This document shows positions 47,901-55,854 of a DNA stretch of 64,000 bases, piece after piece; position 1 is the first letter of the stretch; every line of letters starts with the position of its first letter. The notes beneath the pieces are model-generated. The model had not been told where the DNA came from. It saw only the letters and a program-made list of their open reading frames with translations, and made no database searches. Origin of the DNA: Metallococcus carri (GTDB lineage: Bacteria > Actinomycetota > Actinomycetes > Actinomycetales > Dermatophilaceae); the NCBI RefSeq assembly GCF_011440275.1, contig NZ_JAAOIV010000003.1, positions 124,001 through 188,000 on the forward strand, read 5' to 3'. The position numbers and the translations under genes are program-made.

Positions 47901-50457
47901 GGTCGGTGGCCCAGCGCTGCAGCAGCGCCGACGCCAGCGAGATCGACGGCGCCGTGCGCTGCTGGGCGAGGAACAGCCGGAAGACCGCCTCCTGCAGGTC
48001 AGGCGTCACCTCCAAACCGTCCACGTCGTAGTGGCGCAGGGCGCGTTCGAGCTTGGTGCGGAACTCCGCCGGCAGGTGTCCGCGGTCGGCGTCGAGACTC
48101 TGCAGATAGGTGTGCAGGTGCTCGCGGGGGCTGTGCACCCGGTGCTCGACATGTGCCTCCTCACCGGCGGGTCGGTTGCGGCCCAACTCGGCGATATCGG
48201 CGAAGACCTCGAGCAGGTCGACCTCGGCCGCCAGCTGCGGCTGACCGTCGGCAGCGAGCTCGTCCCGAGCCGTGAGGTAGCGGCGCAGCGTGGCGCCCTC
48301 GTCGCGGGGGTCCACGTCATACCCGAGGACCATGGCGCGCAAGTCCGACCACGAGCGGGAGGCCCGCTGAGCGGCACCCGTCGACTCCGGGTCGACCACC
48401 GGCAGATCCAGCTCGACGGCGTCGGTCGGAGCAGCCGCGACCGCTTCTTCGGCGTCGCCCACCGGCTCCAGGCGCACCATCGGCGTGCCGGTCTCTACCT
48501 GGCTGCCGGCCGAGACCAGCAGCTCTTTGACGCGCGCCTTGAACGGCGCGGGGAGCACGGTCTCCATCTTCATCGACTCGAGCACGAGCACCGGCGCACC
48601 GGCGGCGACCTCGGCGCCGACCGAGACCGGCGTGGCGACGACGAGCGCGGGCACGGGCGACCGCAGCACGCCACCCTCGTCGCGGCTCACGCGGTGGGCG
48701 ACGCCGTCGACCTCGACGAAGTGCACCGGGCCGTGGGTCGCGGTGATCACCCGGTGGGTGCGACCGCCGACGGTGATGCGCGCGGTGAAGTCGTCCAGCC
48801 GGTCGAGCTCGGCGTCGACGGTCTCCTCGGTCGCGCCGTGTGCGAGCACCACCCGGAAGCGGTGCGGCCCGGTCTGGGAGACGGTCACCTTGTATGCCGT
48901 CCCGCGCAGTTTGAGGTCGATCGCGAGCGCGGTGCGGTGCTGCACCTGCGGGCGGCCGCCGCGCGCCGTCTCGAGCAGGCGGGTGCGCTCGACGCCTTCC
49001 TCCTCCTCGTAGCCTTCGATGCCGGCCATCACCAGGGCGATGCCGGAGTGGCGGCGGGACTGCAACCGGCCTTCGGCGCGCACCCGGTCGATCCAGCCGG
49101 TGTCGGCGCTGCCGTCGATCACCTCGGGCTGGTCGAGCAGGTCGAGGATGAAGGATTTGTTGGACGCGCCGCCGTCGATCACGACGGTGGTCTCGGCCAT
49201 GGCGCGGCGCAGGCGGGCGAGCGCCTCGTCCCGGTCACGGCCCACCGCGATGATCTTGGCGATCATCGAGTCGAAATCTGCGGGGATCGAATCCCCTTCT
49301 GCCACACCGGTATCCACCCGGATGCCAGGACCGGAGGGAAGGTCGAGACGGCTGATCCGTCCCGGCGACGGCGCGAAATCGCGGTCGGCGTCCTCGGCGT
49401 TGAGTCGGGCCTCGACGGCATGCCCGTCCTCGGTGGGGCGGTCACCCTCGAGCCGGCCACCGGCGGCGACGTGCAGCTGCAACCGGACCAGGTCGGTGGC
49501 CGTCGTCGCCTCGGTGATCGGGTGTTCCACCTGCAACCGGGTGTTGACCTCGAGGAAGGCGAAGAACTTCTCCCCCGGGTGATAGAGGAACTCGACGGTG
49601 CCGGCTCCGGCATACCCGACGGCGATGGCGAGTCGCTCGGCGGCGGCCTTCACCTCGGCGACCTGCTCGGGCGCGAGCACGGGCGAGGCCGACTCCTCGA
49701 TGACCTTCTGATTGCGGCGTTGCACCGAGCAGTCACGCACGCCGATCGCCCACGCCGTGCCCTGGCCGTCGGCGATGACCTGCACCTCGATGTGGCGGGC
49801 ACCGGTGACCAGCCGCTCGAGGAAGACGACACCGGAGCCGAACGCCCGGGCCGCCTCGTCGCGGGTGCGTTCGTAGGCGTCGGTGAGGTCGGCCTCGGAG
49901 TCGACCCGCCGGATGCCGCGACCGCCGCCACCGGCAGTTGCCTTGAGCATCAACGGATATCCGATGCGCTCAGCCGCCGCCTTGGCATCCGCCAAGGTGT
50001 CGACGCCGCCGCGGCTCCACGGCGCGACGGGCACGCCGACCTCCTCGGCAATCAGCTTCGAGCCAATCTTGTCGCCGAGCTTGCGCATCGCCTCCGGGCT
50101 CGGCCCGACGAAGGTGACGCCGATGCGTTCGCACAGTTCGGCGAAGCCGGGATCCTCGGCGACGAAGCCCCATCCGACCCAGGCGGCGTCGGCCTCGGTG
50201 TCGGTCAGGGCGCGCTCGAGGACGGCGTAATCCAGGTAGGGCCGGTTCGCTGCCGGGCCGAGGTTGTAGGCATGGTCCGCCTCGCGCACGAACATCGCGC
50301 GCTTCTCACCTTCGGTATGCAACGCGATGGTTTCGATCCGGGGTTCGCCGGGGGGCAGGGCGGCGTTGTGGTCGCGCACGGCGTGGATGAGCCGCATCGC
50401 GCTCTCACCCCGGTTGACGATCGCGATCCGCGAGAAAGAAGCACCTGAAGAAGCCAC
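44941..50457 (-). CDS. Single-chain acyl-CoA carboxylase (BC-BT-BCCP-central-CT), eukaryote-like layout
   Basis: An 1838-residue biotin-dependent carboxylase in one polypeptide. Biotin carboxylase covers about residues 1-460 (ATP-grasp KATAGGGGRGIRRV, then EVNTRLQVEHPITE). A biotin-transfer-like domain follows, then BCCP with the biotinylation site VLESMKMET (Lys630). A long central region of about 600 residues without bacterial-style subunit boundaries precedes the carboxyltransferase: PVDRPKGLNKAGIIVG, NIVVAGINVGAQPYWN, then LANLSGFDGSPESMRQ with IVFVVVSRYHGGA. It would carboxylate acetyl- or longer acyl-CoA to a malonyl-type product. The central region and domain order resemble eukaryotic ACC more than the AccA/AccD subunit pairs. 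The ATG start is at 50457; the gene follows pepN. Confidence 0.9.
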   Translation of the reverse strand: MASSGASFSRIAIVNRGESAMRLIHAVRDHNAALPPGEPRIETIALHTEGEKRAMFVREADHAYNLGPAANRPYLDYAVLERALTDTEADAAWVGWGFVAEDPGFAELCERIGVTFVGPSPEAMRKLGDKIGSKLIAEEVGVPVAPWSRGGVDTLADAKAAAERIGYPLMLKATAGGGGRGIRRVDSEADLTDAYERTRDEAARAFGSGVVFLERLVTGARHIEVQVIADGQGTAWAIGVRDCSVQRRNQKVIEESASPVLAPEQVAEVKAAAERLAIAVGYAGAGTVEFLYHPGEKFFAFLEVNTRLQVEHPITEATTATDLVRLQLHVAAGGRLEGDRPTEDGHAVEARLNAEDADRDFAPSPGRISRLDLPSGPGIRVDTGVAEGDSIPADFDSMIAKIIAVGRDRDEALARLRRAMAETTVVIDGGASNKSFILDLLDQPEVIDGSADTGWIDRVRAEGRLQSRRHSGIALVMAGIEGYEEEEGVERTRLLETARGGRPQVQHRTALAIDLKLRGTAYKVTVSQTGPHRFRVVLAHGATEETVDAELDRLDDFTARITVGGRTHRVITATHGPVHFVEVDGVAHRVSRDEGGVLRSPVPALVVATPVSVGAEVAAGAPVLVLESMKMETVLPAPFKARVKELLVSAGSQVETGTPMVRLEPVGDAEEAVAAAPTDAVELDLPVVDPESTGAAQRASRSWSDLRAMVLGYDVDPRDEGATLRRYLTARDELAADGQPQLAAEVDLLEVFADIAELGRNRPAGEEAHVEHRVHSPREHLHTYLQSLDADRGHLPAEFRTKLERALRHYDVDGLEVTPDLQEAVFRLFLAQQRTAPSISLASALLQRWATDPAPETPLDARAHEVLDRVLLATQLRFPALGDLARSVRFRWFDQPAVDGERLAVLGGVPDELASIAALPDGPERSARTDALAQIPEQIVSFLGRRLAGGIPDREPMLAVLIKRHYRDHELTDLVESQRDRRAYATADYVLDDRPAHLVSTVGAVDELDAGSALVDLVTDLSAGGDQGQSRAVDLYLTWTDQPESVDDASAALAQRLSRLPFARGSRRITVAVFPGGDRPVGYFTFRPSGDGLVEDVLVRGVHPMVGRRLDLWRLRDFDIVRLEAPQDVLLYQCTAHDNAADQRLVALAQVRQFSVIRDDDGTVTALPQLERAIANCLEAIRRARSARGAAGTRLDMNHVWITIWPTVEADLDQLTQLQAKIAPLTAGAGIEELLINGRIAVGGGERPVSVRFGYQPGSGVSFTVEDQPTDRLKPLDGYAEKVVRARRRGGVYPYELQSMIAGSGGTATEYDLDDTGVLVPVDRPKGLNKAGIIVGVISSPTQRYPEGVTRVLLCGDPLKALGAVSEAECTRIIAALDLAERMQVPVEWFAVSAGARISMESGTENMDWVARALKRIVEFTQGGGEINIVVAGINVGAQPYWNAEATMLMHTKGILVMTPDSAMVLTGKQSLDFSGGVSAEDNFGIGGYDRVMGPNGQAQYWANDLVGARDVLMAHYDHTYVHPGESGPRRARTSDPVDRDVSSFPHVADGSDFATVGDIFSPATNPDRKKPFDIRVLMAAVADQDHPTLERWAGMADAETAVVQDAHLGGIPVCLLGIESKAVPRRGFPPTDGPDTYTAGTLFPRSSKKAARAINAASGNRPLVVLANLSGFDGSPESMRQLQLEYGAEIGRAIVNFEGPIVFVVVSRYHGGAFVVFSKALNPQMTVLAVEGSFASVLGGAPAAAVVFSRDVDARTAADPRVKEVEEQLATADDTQRAGLAARLAELRTSVRAEKLTEVAQEFDRVHSIHRAVTVGSVDRVIAPEELRPAIIEALGG

Positions 50458-50524
50458 GTCCCAGAGCCTGTCACCGTCCGCGCCGACTAGCGAGTATGCC
50501 GTTCGCTCGGCGTGGTCGGCGGCA

Positions 50525-50703
50525 TCCGCTTCGCGAGGAACGAGTGACGCTTCGCGAGGATCTAGTGACGCTTCGCGAAGATCTAGTGACGCTTCGCGGA
50601 GAACGAGTGACGCTTCGCGAGGATCAAGTGACGCTTCGCGAGGAACTGGTGACGCTTCGCGAGGAACTGGTGACGCTTCGCGGGGATTTACTGACGCTTC
50701 GCG
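50525..50703. repeat. 21-bp iteron array, locus 4 (9 units, one orientation)
   Basis: GACGCTTCGCG units begin with GACG at 50546, 50567, 50588, 50609, 50630, 50651, 50672 and 50693, preceded by a degenerate unit at 50525. All steps are 21 bp. The unit at 50693 overlaps the pepN stop codon and last codons (Ala-Lys-Arg-Gln-stop). This locus uses CTTC where other loci have TTTC and has no mirrored half. Confidence 0.95.
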
Positions 50704-53192
50704 GGGGTGGTGAAGCGCTGCTGGGACAGCATCGCCTCATCCAGCCGGGCGGCGCAGTCAACGAGAGCCCGCCGCACCCCCGCGGTCATCTCCTGGTCGG
50801 CGGCCAGCGCGGTGTGCACCGCTTGCACGGCGGCGGATTCGGTGAGCGTGAGCGGGAAGGCCGCCATCGCGATGCGCTTCACCGCGAACTCGCCGTAGCG
50901 ACCGGCCAGGGCGGGGATCACCGTGAAATAGCGCTCGACGTCCCGGCGCACTAGGTCGGGATCGGAGGCCACGAAGAGCTGACCGGCGATCGCCAGCGCT
51001 TCGTAATTGGACAGCTCGGTGTGGTGCTCCAGCTGGTCCCAGGCCCAGTCCTTGGCTTCGCGAGTTGGCCGGGCGGTCAGGCAGCCCAAGGTCGACTGGC
51101 GGCCGCTCATCGTGCCGTCCTCGTCAGCAAGCTCGGTGATGCGTGCTTCGTCGGCGGCACCGAGGGCGGCCAGGCGCAGCATCGCCGCCCAGCGGAAGTC
51201 GATATCGCCCTCCAGCGCCGGAGGCAGGTCGCGGCCGGACGCCCACCGGCCGAGCAGCTCCTCCTCGGCGGAGGTCTGCGCCAGCAGCCGGGCGGCGACC
51301 ACCTGCTGCGGACCGGTGCTCGACTCCAGCGAGCGGCGCGCCGCGTCGGCCAACTGGGCGGTCGCGGACTCGCGCTCGGCATACGGCAGGAACACCTCGA
51401 GGCCCAGGGGCACGCGAGCGGCGAGGATCTGCCGCAGTGACTCGTCGGTCTCGACCGGCCAGGCCGCGGTGAAGACGTCGAGCACGACGCGCGGGTCGAC
51501 GGTCGAGGTCGCCATCCCGTTGAGCAGGCCGGACCAGGCGATCTGCCGCGCTTGCGAGTCGGTGACCCGGCCGAGCTGGTCGGCCATCGCTTCGACCGTC
51601 GCGATGTCGAAGCTCGGGATTGCCCAGGTGAGGTCAGAAGCGTTGGGAATCAACAGTTTTGGCCGCAGTTTGCCGTCGAGGTCGGGCAGCGATTCGGCGG
51701 CCGAGTCGAGCGTGAACGGACCCTCGCGCCAGATCTGCGCACCGTCGGTGAAGCCCGCGACGTCAAGCACATGCGGTCGCTCCGCGGGGAACTGCGCTGG
51801 CGTCGCCCGCACGATCTGCACGCCGCTCATCTGCTCGCCGTCGCCCGAGCGGACCGCGATGGTGTCGGTGCCGGGCGTGCGCAGCCAGGCCGTGGCCCAG
51901 CGGTCGAGGTCCTTGCCGCTGGCCCTGCTCACCGCGGCGAGGAAGTCGGCGAGCGTGGCATTGCCGAAGGAGTGCTTGGTCAGGTGGTCGCGCACGCCGG
52001 CGATGAAAGCCTCGTCGCCGACATAGGCGGCGAGCTGCCGCAGCGCGGAAGCGCCCTTGGCGTAGCTGATGCCGTCGAAGTTGGTCAGCGCCGCATTGCC
52101 GTCCTCGGCCGGGGTGCCGGCGATCGGGTGGGTGGAGGGCGAGCGGTCCGCGCCATACCCCCAGTGCTTGCGGGCGACGCCGAAGTCGACCCACGCCTCG
52201 GCGAATTCGGTGGCTTCGGAGACGCAGCGGTGCGCCATATATTCGGCGAACGATTCGTTGAGCCACACGTCGTCCCACCACTTCAGCGTGACGAGGTCGC
52301 CGAACCACATGTGCGCCATCTCGTGCGAGATCGTGTTGGACCGCAGCAGCACGTCGGCGCGGGTCGCCGCGCCGCGGAAGACATATTGGTCGCGCAGCAC
52401 GACGCACCCGGGGTTCTCCATCGCGCCGGCGTTGAACTCAGGCACGAAGAACTGGTGGTACTCCCCCCAGGGATAGCGGATGCCGAAGAGCCGGTGGTAG
52501 TAGTCGAAGGACTGCTTGGTGATCTGCAGCATGTGCGGGGCGTGCTTGACGAGCTCGTCCTGCAGCGACGCCCGCGCGTGCACGCCCAGAGGTATGCCGT
52601 CGTGCTCGTCGGTGACGCTCACATAAGGCCCGGCGCAGATCGTGAAGAAGTAGGTCGCCAGGGGACGCGTCGTCGCGAGGCGCCAGTGGCCCGGCTGCTC
52701 CTGGGTGGCCGCGCCGTTGCCCGCGACGATCCAGTCCGGCGGCGCGGTGACCGTGACCTCGAAGGGCGCCTTGAGGTCGGGCTGGTCGAAGCAGGCGAAG
52801 ACCGCCGGCGCCGCGTCGAGGAAGGCCTGCACGTAGGTGTAGACCAAGCCGTCGGCTGGGTCGACCGCCCGGTGCAGGCCCTCACCGTCGTGGCTATAGG
52901 CCATCGTCGCCTCGACGACGACGGTGTTGTCGGCCTGCAGGTTGTTCAGCGTGACCCGGCCATCGGTCACGGTGGTTGGGTCGATGGCGTTGCCGTTCAA
53001 CGTGATTGACCGCACCTCGACGGCTTTGACCTCGAGGAAGGTCTGCGCCCCCGGCTCCCGGCATACGAACCGGATCTCACTGCGCGAGCCGAACCGCTCC
53101 TCGCCCTGGGTGAGGTCGAGGTCGACGGCATACGACGTGACGTCGATGAGGGCGGAGCGGTCGACAGCTTCGGTGCGGGTGAGGACGGCCAT
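50688..53192 (-). CDS. pepN: Aminopeptidase N (M1 family)
   Basis: A zinc aminopeptidase of 834 residues. The exopeptidase motif GAMENPG (near residue 258) and the zinc site HEMAH with the third ligand in NESFAEY (near 290) are intact. The ATG at 53192 with GGGAGAG 8 nt upstream is preferred over the GTG nine bases earlier, which would sit directly on the ribosome site. The C-terminal ERAP1-like helical region is complete and ends at a 21-bp repeat unit that provides the stop codon. Cytoplasmic; generic N-terminal amino-acid removal. Confidence 0.95.
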   Translation of the reverse strand: MAVLTRTEAVDRSALIDVTSYAVDLDLTQGEERFGSRSEIRFVCREPGAQTFLEVKAVEVRSITLNGNAIDPTTVTDGRVTLNNLQADNTVVVEATMAYSHDGEGLHRAVDPADGLVYTYVQAFLDAAPAVFACFDQPDLKAPFEVTVTAPPDWIVAGNGAATQEQPGHWRLATTRPLATYFFTICAGPYVSVTDEHDGIPLGVHARASLQDELVKHAPHMLQITKQSFDYYHRLFGIRYPWGEYHQFFVPEFNAGAMENPGCVVLRDQYVFRGAATRADVLLRSNTISHEMAHMWFGDLVTLKWWDDVWLNESFAEYMAHRCVSEATEFAEAWVDFGVARKHWGYGADRSPSTHPIAGTPAEDGNAALTNFDGISYAKGASALRQLAAYVGDEAFIAGVRDHLTKHSFGNATLADFLAAVSRASGKDLDRWATAWLRTPGTDTIAVRSGDGEQMSGVQIVRATPAQFPAERPHVLDVAGFTDGAQIWREGPFTLDSAAESLPDLDGKLRPKLLIPNASDLTWAIPSFDIATVEAMADQLGRVTDSQARQIAWSGLLNGMATSTVDPRVVLDVFTAAWPVETDESLRQILAARVPLGLEVFLPYAERESATAQLADAARRSLESSTGPQQVVAARLLAQTSAEEELLGRWASGRDLPPALEGDIDFRWAAMLRLAALGAADEARITELADEDGTMSGRQSTLGCLTARPTREAKDWAWDQLEHHTELSNYEALAIAGQLFVASDPDLVRRDVERYFTVIPALAGRYGEFAVKRIAMAAFPLTLTESAAVQAVHTALAADQEMTAGVRRALVDCAARLDEAMLSQQRFTTPAKRQ

Positions 53193-53231
53193 GACCGTCA
53201 CTCTCCCATCCCTGGGTCGGTGGCTCGGTGG

Positions 53232-54098
53232 TCACCGGCCGCGACGCGCCATCTCCTCCAGCCGCTCGATCCGCGAGGCGGTGTCGGGGTGGGTCGACAT
53301 CAGCCGCGAAATGTCCTGTGCCCTAAAGGGATTGGCAATCATCATGTGGCTGGCGTTGACCACTCTTGGGGTCGGCGCGAGCGGTGCGCGGGAGACTCCG
53401 ACCTCGATCTTGTGCAGCGCGGAGGCAAGTGCGAGCGGGTCGCCGGTGAGTTTGGAGCCATCCTCGTCGGCGTCGTACTCGCGGGTGCGCGAGATCGCCA
53501 GCTGGATCAGCGCTGCGGCGATCGGAGCGAGGAAGGACATCGCGAGCAGCGCAATCGGGTTGGGGCGGTCGTCGTCCTGCGAGCCGCCGAACATCCCGGC
53601 GAACATCATCATCTGGGCGATCGAGGTGATGATGCCCGCGAGCGCCGCCGCGATCGAGGAGGTGAGGATGTCGCGGTTGTAGACATGCATCAGCTCGTGG
53701 CCGAGCACGCCGCGCAGCTCACGCTCGTCGAGCAGGTTCAAGATGCCCTCGGTGCAACAGACGGCGGCGTGGCTCGGGTTGCGGCCGGTGGCGAACGCGT
53801 TGGGCGCCTGGGTCGGTGAGATATACAACTGCGGCATCGGCTTGCCGGCGGCCGTCGACAGCTCGCGCACGATCCGGTACATCTGCGGCGCCTGCAGCTC
53901 GTTGACCGGATAGGCCTGCATGGCGCGGATGGCGATCTTGTCGCTATTCCAGTAACTCCAGAAGGTCGTCGCGACGCCGATCAGCGCGAACAGCCAGATG
54001 AACCGGCCGCCCGCCACGAGGCTGCCGATGCCGAGCAGCAGCACCCAGATGCCGCCGAAGAGCGCGGCGGTCTTGAGGCCGTTGAAATGGGAACGCAC
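53232..54098 (-). CDS. htpX: Membrane zinc protease HtpX
   Basis: An M48 family membrane metalloprotease of 288 residues that degrades damaged membrane proteins. Two N-terminal hydrophobic segments ([36 protein letters not shown]) precede the zinc site [11 protein letters not shown] (near residue 133); another membrane region and the downstream Glu in [11 protein letters not shown] follow. The GTG start has GGAGGGG close upstream. It lies 40 nt from pepN. Confidence 0.92.
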   Translation of the reverse strand: MRSHFNGLKTAALFGGIWVLLLGIGSLVAGGRFIWLFALIGVATTFWSYWNSDKIAIRAMQAYPVNELQAPQMYRIVRELSTAAGKPMPQLYISPTQAPNAFATGRNPSHAAVCCTEGILNLLDERELRGVLGHELMHVYNRDILTSSIAAALAGIITSIAQMMMFAGMFGGSQDDDRPNPIALLAMSFLAPIAAALIQLAISRTREYDADEDGSKLTGDPLALASALHKIEVGVSRAPLAPTPRVVNASHMMIANPFRAQDISRLMSTHPDTASRIERLEEMARRGR

Positions 54099-54197
54099 GT
54101 CCCCTCCAACGGCTAGGAGAAGCCCCGTTGTTCCGTATGCCGCCGCCGGTCACCGCACGCTTCCGGCCCGCCTGCTCAGGCTCCGGCCGGGGCGGGC

Positions 54198-54416
54198 AGA
54201 TCTGGCACCTATGTGCACGTCTGGCACGGTGTGCGGTGCCAGATCTGAGGTGCGGTGCCAGATCTGAGGTGGTGTGCCAGATGTGCGGCGCACTCGCATG
54301 CCATGCACCCACTTGCATGCGGTAACGCCGCTTGCAGACCGTGGTCAGCGCATGCGAGTGGCCGGAGCGTCTGCAAGAGCGCCAGCCGCATGCGAGTGCG
54401 GCGACCGCAGGCGAGT
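54198..54416. repeat. GCCAGATCTG and GCATGCGAGTG repeat block between htpX and nuoN
   Basis: The block has two families. GTGCCAGAT(C/G)TG occurs at 54236, 54255 and 54274 (19-bp phase) with inverted copies CAGATCTGGCAC at 54198 and CGTCTGGCAC at 54219. Then (G)CATGCGAGTG occurs at 54350 and near 54388 with the inverted CACTCGCATG at 54291; the 15-mer CAGCGCATGCGAGTG (54346-54360) is the exact inverse of one at 21027-21041. No gene is supported in 54099-54423. Confidence 0.8.
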
Positions 54417-54423
54417 GCGGCAC

Positions 54424-55854
54424 TCAGCGCAGGAAGGCCAGCACCGTCCCCGGCAGGACGCTCGTCACCACCAACGCCAGCAGGCCAAGCGCCACGACCA
54501 CCCGGTGCACCGGATGCGCCGGGTCGCGCTGCGCCGCACCGGCCGGTTGCCACAGCAGCCACAACCACCGCAGGTAGACCGCCACACCCAGCATCGCGTT
54601 GAGCGCGGCACCGATCGCCAGCCACCACGCGTGCTGATGCACCACCGGCACGATCGCGGCGACCTTGGCGACCAGCCCGACCACGCCCGGCGGCAGCCCC
54701 GCGAGCACCAGCAACGCCAGCGCCAGCGCCAGACCGGCCACCGGCCGGGTGCGCAGGATCCCGCGGTATGCCGACAGGTCGGTCGCCGCATCCCGGCCGT
54801 CGGCATGGGCCACGAGGGTCACCACCGCGAAGACGACGAGGGTGGCGACGGCATACACGACGAGATAGGCGACCGAGGCGGGCAGACCAGGGCGGTCGAC
54901 CGTCGACAGCGGCAGCACCACCCAGCCGGCCTGCGCGATGGTGGACCAGGCGAGGAAGCGCAGGGTGCGTTGCTCGCGCAGGGCCATCAGGTTGCCAAGC
55001 GTCATCGACGCCAGGGCGAGCGCGCCGAGGACATAGAGGGTGGAACTGCTGATCGCGCTCGCGCTGCGCAGCACGACCACCAGCGCCGCGACGGCCGCGA
55101 TCTTGGAGGTGGTGGCAAGCAGCGCACCGATCGGGGTCGAGGCCCCGTCGAAGGCTTCGGGGGTCCAGGCGTGGAAGGGCGCGAGCGAGAGTTTGAAGGC
55201 CACGCCCGCGACGAGCAGCAGCACCGCCAGCACGACACCGCGGCGTTTGTCGTCGTCCAGCATCGCTTGCGCGGCGGCGTCCCCGAGGAAGGTCGCCGAG
55301 CCGGTGGCGCTGAACCAGAGTGCCGCACCCACGGCGGTCACGCCGAAGGAGGTCAGCGCCGTCGTCAGCATCGACAGAGCACCGTCCACCGCGGTGCGCC
55401 GAGCCCGGAACGCGACCAGCGCCACGAGCGGGAGCGTCGCGAGTTCGAGCAGCACCAGCCAGGCGCCGAGATCACGCGCAGCACCGACGCCCACCGCACC
55501 AGCCGTCGCCGACAGCACCGCGCTCGCCTCCACCGCGGTGAGGCGGGAGGCCCGGCGCACCGGCACCGCGAGCAGCACTGCCACCAGCGAGCACGCGAAG
55601 GCTGCCAGCTGCAGCGCCGCGGTGACCCGGTCGGCGGCATACAGGCATGGTTGGCCGGAGCCGCACAAGGTGCGCACCGGGGCACGTGCGGCCGGCACGG
55701 TCGCCACCATCCCGCCGACGAGCGCGGCCGCCGCGAACCACCAGTGGAGCGCCGTGCGCCGCGGCAGCACGGCGTCGACGAGCAGCACGAGGATCGCCGC
55801 GAGCGCGGGCACGAGCACCGGCAGCAGCGTCAGCCAGTTGACCGAGACCTTCAC
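54424..55854 (-). CDS. nuoN: NADH-quinone oxidoreductase subunit N
   Basis: One of the three antiporter-like membrane subunits of complex I. The protein has 476 residues and is hydrophobic throughout. KLSLAPFHAWTPEAFDGA carries the conserved proton-channel Lys and the HAWTPD-like loop, and a Lys lies in GLVAKVAAIVPV. The GTG start at 55854 overlaps the nuoM stop by 4 nt. It is the last gene of the nuo cluster; beyond it lies a repeat block. Confidence 0.93.
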   Translation of the reverse strand: MKVSVNWLTLLPVLVPALAAILVLLVDAVLPRRTALHWWFAAAALVGGMVATVPAARAPVRTLCGSGQPCLYAADRVTAALQLAAFACSLVAVLLAVPVRRASRLTAVEASAVLSATAGAVGVGAARDLGAWLVLLELATLPLVALVAFRARRTAVDGALSMLTTALTSFGVTAVGAALWFSATGSATFLGDAAAQAMLDDDKRRGVVLAVLLLVAGVAFKLSLAPFHAWTPEAFDGASTPIGALLATTSKIAAVAALVVVLRSASAISSSTLYVLGALALASMTLGNLMALREQRTLRFLAWSTIAQAGWVVLPLSTVDRPGLPASVAYLVVYAVATLVVFAVVTLVAHADGRDAATDLSAYRGILRTRPVAGLALALALLVLAGLPPGVVGLVAKVAAIVPVVHQHAWWLAIGAALNAMLGVAVYLRWLWLLWQPAGAAQRDPAHPVHRVVVALGLLALVVTSVLPGTVLAFLR

